In this document: piece by piece, positions 5,977 through 9,309 of the stretch
How the letters are laid out: every line of letters starts with the position of its first letter
Numbering within the stretch: the first letter of the stretch is position 1
Assembly: GCA_030645645.1 (NCBI GenBank)
Contig: JAUSNC010000030.1
Coordinates: 1-9,309 of the forward strand
Length of the DNA: 9,309 nucleotides
Source: Candidatus Parcubacteria bacterium
Lineage (GTDB): Bacteria > Patescibacteriota > Minisyncoccia > Minisyncoccales > UBA6532
Direction of reading: 5' to 3'
Translations under genes and position numbers: made by a program
The notes under the pieces: model-generated
The model's input: the letters and a program-made list of their open reading frames with translations, nothing else
What the model was told of the DNA's origin: nothing
Database searches by the model: none

Positions 5977-7173
5977 TTAATTTACTCCCGCTATTTCCCT
6001 TAATCTCTTAATTATAGGGGGAAGTACTTTTAAAACTTTATTAATTTCTTCTTCAGTTGTATATTTGCCAATGGTAAGTCTTAAGCTTCCATGCGCTTCT
6101 TCTTCAGAAAGCCCGAGTGCCAGTAAAACATGCGAGGGTTCAAGACTTTTAGATGAACAAGCAGAACCGGTGGAAGCGGCAATCCCTTTTTGATCCAGAG
6201 CTATCACTATCGCTTCACCTTCAGCGGATTTAAAATTAAAATTCACATTATTAGGAAGGCGGAAGGTTTTTGAACCGATCAGCTGGGAGTCGGGAATTTC
6301 CTTTAAAACCCTTTTTATTAATTTATCCCTCAATTGCCTTATTCTGATATTTTTAATCTTGGTTCTGGGATCTTGGATGCAGGCTACGGCCTCGGCAAAA
6401 CCGACAATGCCCGGGACATTTTCAGTCCCTGATCTGAAACCTGATTCCTGACCTCCTCCTAAAATAAGAGGAGCAACAGGCGTTCCCTTCCTGATATATA
6501 ATGCGCCGGCTCCTTTTGGTCCGTAAATCTTATGCGAACTTACCGTCAGCATATCCACGCAAAGATTATCAGTGTTACAGTCAAGAAAATTTACCGCCTG
6601 TACGGCATCGGTATGGAAATATATTTTAAATTCCCTTTTCTCGTTGATTCTTTTAATTAATTTTCCTATTTCCGCTATTGGTTGAATTGTTCCTATTTCA
6701 TTATTTGCGTATATTATAGAAATCAGAACCGTGTTCGGTTTAACAAGTTTTTCGAGTTCGTTGATTTTTACAATTCCATCTCCGTCAACCGGCAAGAAAT
6801 CCAATTCCACTTTGCCTCTTTTTTTTAAATCCAGGCAGGGTTCAAATATTGCATGGTGTTCAATGGTTGAAATAATAAGATGGGGTTTTGATATATTCTT
6901 TTGGCTCCCGTTGATCCCTTTTAATAAACCATTAATTGAAAGATTGTTAGCTTCTGTGGCAGAACCGGTGAATATAACCTCCTCTCCGCTGCATCCCAAA
7001 AATCCGGCGATTTTCTGGCGCGATTCTTCAACAGCACTTTTTGCTTTCTGCCCGAAATAATGGACAGAAGAGGGATTGCCGAAATCCTTTTTCAGAAATG
7101 CCGACATCGCCCGAAAAACTGCGGGATCAACTGGCGTAGTTGCGGCATAATCTAAATAAACTTTTTTTGACAT
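5977..7173 (-). CDS. iscS: Cysteine desulfurase (IscS/NifS type)
   Basis: This 398-residue PLP enzyme takes sulfur from L-cysteine as an enzyme-bound persulfide, releasing alanine, and supplies it to IscU and possibly tRNA thiolation. It is a class V aminotransferase-fold protein beginning with the typical YLDYAATTP. PLP-site residues are His106 (IEHHAI), Asp189 and Gln192 (HTDAVQA), and the Schiff-base lysine Lys215 in SSHKIYGPKG. RSGTEN is at 247-252. The persulfide cysteine is Cys339 in STGSACSS, in the long mobile loop of the group I (NifS/IscS) desulfurases, which separates it from SufS. Length is normal and no key residue is missing. The ATG is 3 nt after the glycosyltransferase TAG, with no Shine-Dalgarno site; iscU follows after 4 nt. 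The pair is therefore a compact Fe-S module. Confidence 0.95.
   Translation of the reverse strand: MSKKVYLDYAATTPVDPAVFRAMSAFLKKDFGNPSSVHYFGQKAKSAVEESRQKIAGFLGCSGEEVIFTGSATEANNLSINGLLKGINGSQKNISKPHLIISTIEHHAIFEPCLDLKKRGKVELDFLPVDGDGIVKINELEKLVKPNTVLISIIYANNEIGTIQPIAEIGKLIKRINEKREFKIYFHTDAVQAVNFLDCNTDNLCVDMLTVSSHKIYGPKGAGALYIRKGTPVAPLILGGGQESGFRSGTENVPGIVGFAEAVACIQDPRTKIKNIRIRQLRDKLIKRVLKEIPDSQLIGSKTFRLPNNVNFNFKSAEGEAIVIALDQKGIAASTGSACSSKSLEPSHVLLALGLSEEEAHGSLRLTIGKYTTEEEINKVLKVLPPIIKRLREIAGVN
5985..5989 (-). promoter_or_regulatory. Possible Shine-Dalgarno site for iscU
   Basis: The minus strand reads GGGAG within the last codons of iscS, 12 nt before the iscU ATG. It is the most SD-like sequence before any start in the window. 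The spacing is longer than the usual 5-9 nt, and the bases also encode Ala-Gly-Val, so this may be coincidence. Confidence 0.25.
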
Positions 7174-7176
7174 AAA

Positions 7177-7974
7177 CTATTTTTTTGAAAAAAACTTCAT
7201 TATTTTCTCAAAATCAAAATACTTGTTTTTACTTTTATTTTCCTTGTAATGCCCGAAGCGGTATTGAAAAAATCCTTTATCAAAAATATTCAGCTTCTTT
7301 TCGTCTAATCCGATAATAAACCAACAAAACAAATACAGAAAGCCCGGCTTAATCCATTTCTCTTTATCAAAGCGCCTCACCGACCATAATATCTTTACCG
7401 ATCTTAAAATGCCGAATTTTCCCACTTTGGCGGCCTTTCTTATATAAATCGTATCTTCTCCAAAAGTGATTTTCTCATCAAACCCGTTAACTTTCCGATG
7501 AAGCTCTTTTTTAACTAAAATCATAGATCCTACTCCGAACGGCGCTATCTTTTCAAACATAATCATTAAATAACTGGAAGCCTTGAATAACGCTTCAACT
7601 GACCCTTTATTGAGCACTTTGCTTTTTTCCAGCGGAAGTAAACGGCATGAAGAAACATCAAGATTTCTCTCTTTGAATTCCTTAATTGCATTTTCCAAAA
7701 AAAGTCTGGATGGCAGTTTCGTATCTGCATCCAGAAAAAGAAGCAGATCAGCCGTAGCCGCTTTAGCGCCCGCATTTCTTCCTTTAGCGGGAAGACCTCC
7801 TGATACGATTTTACATCCGAAATCGGAAGCGATCTGAATTGTTTTATCCGTAGAGCCGGCATCCGACAGAATAATTTCGTAATCAGTAAAGCTCTGTATT
7901 TTTATAGACTCCAGCAGTCTGGACAAAAAATCTTCTTCGTTTAAGGCCGGTATAATAATGCTTAATTTTACCAT
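7177..7974 (-). CDS. Family 2 glycosyltransferase
   Basis: This 265-residue protein has a GT-A glycosyltransferase fold. SIIIPALNEE (5-14) starts the nucleotide-binding domain, DAGSTDKT (38-45) binds the nucleotide sugar, and FLDADT (80-85) holds the metal-binding DxD (Asp82, Asp84). GFDEKITFGED (164-174) supplies the acceptor-side acidic pair, with Asp174 the likely catalytic base. A hydrophobic stretch at about 211-223 with basic flanks may tie the C-terminus to the membrane. The protein probably transfers a sugar from a nucleotide donor to a lipid or envelope glycan; donor and acceptor cannot be read from sequence. It is the first gene of the iscS-iscU-htrA-PP2C run, behind a sigma70-like promoter and a 46-nt gap. 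No Shine-Dalgarno site precedes the ATG. A functional link with the Fe-S genes is not evident, so the pairing may only reflect compaction. Confidence 0.88.
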   Translation of the reverse strand: MVKLSIIIPALNEEDFLSRLLESIKIQSFTDYEIILSDAGSTDKTIQIASDFGCKIVSGGLPAKGRNAGAKAATADLLLFLDADTKLPSRLFLENAIKEFKERNLDVSSCRLLPLEKSKVLNKGSVEALFKASSYLMIMFEKIAPFGVGSMILVKKELHRKVNGFDEKITFGEDTIYIRKAAKVGKFGILRSVKILWSVRRFDKEKWIKPGFLYLFCWFIIGLDEKKLNIFDKGFFQYRFGHYKENKSKNKYFDFEKIMKFFSKK

Positions 7975-7995
7975 ATTATTTATTATATCTTCATG

Positions 7996-8024
7996 ATTCT
8001 ATACTAAATTTAAGAAAAAATCAA
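7996..8024 (-). promoter_or_regulatory. Sigma70-like promoter for GT2-iscS-iscU-htrA-PP2C
   Basis: On the minus strand TTGATT (8024-8019) overlaps the hydrolase stop codon. A 17-nt spacer and TAGAAT (8001-7996) follow. The start would fall near 7989, giving a leader of about 15 nt. A second -10-like TATAAT at 7987-7982 lies 7 nt before the ATG and would give a nearly leaderless message, but no -35 match is seen at its proper distance. Confidence 0.45.
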
Positions 8025-8035
8025 AACAAGTTTTG
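8012..8035 (-). terminator. AT-rich palindrome plus T-tract at the hydrolase stop
   Basis: The minus strand reads CAAAACTTGTTTTG, a perfect 14-bp palindrome that can fold as a 5-bp stem with a CUUG loop, then A and six T residues. It spans the TGA stop of the hydrolase gene. The layout is that of an intrinsic terminator, but the stem is mostly A-T and weak. It also overlaps the proposed -35 box of the next unit, so it could be an operator instead. Confidence 0.35.
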
Positions 8036-8998
8036 GGCCTGAAGCCAAATATCGGGTTTATTCTGTTTTTCCTTCATCCAATACCACCATTCAGAGCCCC
8101 AAAGATAAAATTCATTAAAGCCGGTTCCTTCGGCAAATGCGATATTTTCCTTAAATTGATCTAAATTCATTGTTTTTATCTGCTCTTCTAGAGAGGAATC
8201 GCTAAGTAATGTTTTTCCCCAGGGTTCGGCCTGTAATTCACCTACAATGACATTTTTCCCGCGCATTATATTAACAATTTCGGACTTTATCCAGTAAAAC
8301 ATCTGAGGGAAATAATAATCTAAATATCTGTTGTATTCCGGAAACCAGGCTATTCTGTACATTGTAATTGCAACTTTATCCGCTAACTCAGCTTCTTTGA
8401 GCCATGAAGACCATTCTCCGCTGGCAGAGATAATAATGGGCCTTGCTGAATCTATTTGTTTTACTAGTGAAACCTCTTTCCTTAAAAAATTCTCATCCTG
8501 CCAGGGACAATCGCCGAATGACAAAAACGGTTCGTTTTCCACCTGCCAAGAAGATATTGCATCGCTGTTTTTATAGCGGTTAATAACTATTTGTATCATT
8601 TCAAGAATCCTTTCTTGCTGTTTTTCCTTAGATAAATTCTTCGCCCAATCCGGAATATGGCATTCCGGCCATCGCGTGGTCTTTATTCCCAGAACTAAAA
8701 GTATTTTGGCGTTTCTCTCCCCAGCTTCTTTAATCTGCCAATCCAAATCATTAAAATCAAAACTGCCTTCCTGTGGTTCAATCAGATCCCAGTGGGCAGG
8801 AAGCTTTATATTTCTAACTTTTAAATCGTCCAGGATCGCCAAGTATGTTTTTTTCCAATCAAGCGAAAGCATCTCCGCCTGCTTCTGAGAAAAATTTACG
8901 CCCCAGACAGGATGACCGGCTTTCGGAAGAGGAATAAAAAAGAAGCCTATTAAAAGCAGAAGGGCAATAATCAGAATTATTTTAAGGTTTAAAATCAT
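8021..8998 (-). CDS. Membrane-anchored TIM-barrel glycoside hydrolase-like protein (clan GH-A)
   Basis: This 325-residue protein has an N-terminal membrane segment (about 4-24), no lipobox and no convincing cleavage site, so the rest should be anchored outside the membrane. The body looks like a clan GH-A (beta/alpha)8 hydrolase. IKLPAHWDLIEPQEGSFDF (64-82) is the classic 'W..IEP..G.f.f' start of GH42/GH5/GH39-like barrels. WQVENEP (151-157) carries the probable acid/base Glu156, and VGELQAEPW (252-260) carries the probable nucleophile Glu254. The aromatic LWGSEWWYW (299-307) fits the last strand and a sugar-binding subsite. Exactly two cysteines, 113 and 164, lie in loops after strands 3 and 4 and may form a disulfide. 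The ATG is 14 nt after the permease gene, with a weak GAAAG upstream. Family and substrate are not recognisable; a role on envelope or host glycans is a guess. Confidence 0.75.
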   Translation of the reverse strand: MILNLKIILIIALLLLIGFFFIPLPKAGHPVWGVNFSQKQAEMLSLDWKKTYLAILDDLKVRNIKLPAHWDLIEPQEGSFDFNDLDWQIKEAGERNAKILLVLGIKTTRWPECHIPDWAKNLSKEKQQERILEMIQIVINRYKNSDAISSWQVENEPFLSFGDCPWQDENFLRKEVSLVKQIDSARPIIISASGEWSSWLKEAELADKVAITMYRIAWFPEYNRYLDYYFPQMFYWIKSEIVNIMRGKNVIVGELQAEPWGKTLLSDSSLEEQIKTMNLDQFKENIAFAEGTGFNEFYLWGSEWWYWMKEKQNKPDIWLQAQNLF

Positions 8999-9012
8999 TT
9001 AACTTTCATTAG

Positions 9013-9309
9013 TTATGTAAAAGCTAAAATTATAACTCCGGCGGTAATGCAAATTATCGCCAGAATTTTTTGAAAAAGTATTCCTCCGCTTATTCTTTCG
9101 CTGCCGAACTGTGGAAAATTATATGAAAGGAATATAGCCATAATAAGTATGAAAATATATTCTATTCCCTGCAGAGCGTTAATGAGAGAAAGTAAGCCTA
9201 AGGGCACTAAAGCAACTGCAAAACTCTGCGTTATGATTGCAAGAGAACCCAATCCTTGGGTTGCAAAAAACACCAATGCCGTATTCTTTTTTAAAACATT
9301 CCTTTTTCC
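9013..9309 (-). CDS. EamA/DMT-type membrane permease, C-terminal part
   Basis: The reading frame is open to the window edge, so this is the last 98 residues of a longer protein whose start lies outside. A TTG at 9276 could be read as a start, but eleven more in-frame codons (GKRNVLKKNTA) precede it without a stop, and the family is normally about 280-300 residues. The visible part is very hydrophobic, with three or four membrane segments: residues from AL VFFATQG to about SFAVAL, a long stretch around LGLLSLINALQGIEYIFILI, and a final helix near KILAIICITAGVIIL. The pattern, with a terminal helix ending in LAFT, resembles drug/metabolite transporters of the EamA type that occur in many CPR genomes. 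The substrate is unknown. The gene is 14 nt upstream of the hydrolase gene and probably cotranscribed with it. Confidence 0.65.
   Translation of the reverse strand, partial: GKRNVLKKNTALVFFATQGLGSLAIITQSFAVALVPLGLLSLINALQGIEYIFILIMAIFLSYNFPQFGSERISGGILFQKILAIICITAGVIILAFT

Noticed and set aside
7566..7862. Minus-strand open frame of 98 codons inside the glycosyltransferase gene
   Set aside because: It lies in another frame wholly inside a well-supported GT2 gene and has no recognisable domain.
8021..8023. TGA read as glycine, as in Gracilibacteria or Absconditabacteria
   Set aside because: Nine long genes have no internal TGA, which would be unlikely if it coded for glycine. The single TGA ends a protein of natural length.
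184..8888. Plus-strand open frames of 70-109 codons (for example 1142-1411, 4836-5102, 6731-7060)
   Set aside because: All are antisense to genes with full sets of catalytic motifs, and none shows a domain of its own.
9013..9276. Complete small membrane protein starting at TTG 9276
   Set aside because: The frame stays open for eleven further codons up to the window edge, and the sequence resembles only the C-terminal part of a longer permease.
1..9309. Defence island, phage, transposon or CRISPR content
   Set aside because: All ten genes have clear housekeeping or envelope families. There are no repeat-spacer arrays, transposases, integrases or terminal inverted repeats.

Overview
This 9.3-kb window is AT-rich and very densely packed. 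Every supported gene lies on the minus strand, so transcription runs from position 9309 towards 1. The gene content and sequence style suggest a Candidatus Patescibacteria (CPR) genome, most likely Parcubacteria-like: a GKKT-type delta' clamp-loader subunit, a membrane-anchored clan GH-A-like hydrolase beside an EamA-like permease, almost no intergenic DNA and few Shine-Dalgarno sites. That placement is an inference from style, not from a marker gene. TAA, TAG and TGA all serve as stops, which argues against the TGA-as-glycine code of Gracilibacteria and Absconditabacteria.

In transcription order there are three apparent blocks. Block A (9309-8021) holds the 3' end of an EamA/DMT-type membrane permease and a membrane-anchored TIM-barrel glycoside hydrolase-like protein. 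Block B (7974-3434) holds a family 2 glycosyltransferase, cysteine desulfurase IscS, scaffold IscU, a membrane-anchored HtrA-type serine protease and a PP2C-type phosphatase. Gaps in block B are 3, 4 and 15 nt, and the htrA GTG start lies inside iscU. Block C (3299-24) holds murA, mreB and holB, with gaps of 2 and 1 nt.

The two junctions between blocks each carry a sigma70-like promoter with the same layout, TTGnnn, a 17-nt spacer, then TAGAAT. Each junction also has a weak terminator-like element and a dyad touching the -35 box. The only gap over 100 nt is 3300-3433; no gene-free stretch exceeds 300 nt. I see no RNA gene, insertion sequence, CRISPR array or attachment site.

The genes cover peptidoglycan precursor synthesis (MurA), rod shape (MreB), replication (HolB), Fe-S cluster assembly (IscS and IscU), envelope proteolysis (HtrA), protein dephosphorylation (PP2C) and envelope sugar chemistry (GT2 and the hydrolase). 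I do not see a clearly new defence or mobile system. The points most worth a second look are the dyad on the murA promoter, the Fe-S/HtrA/PP2C operon, the uncharacterised anchored hydrolase, and the scarcity of Shine-Dalgarno sites.
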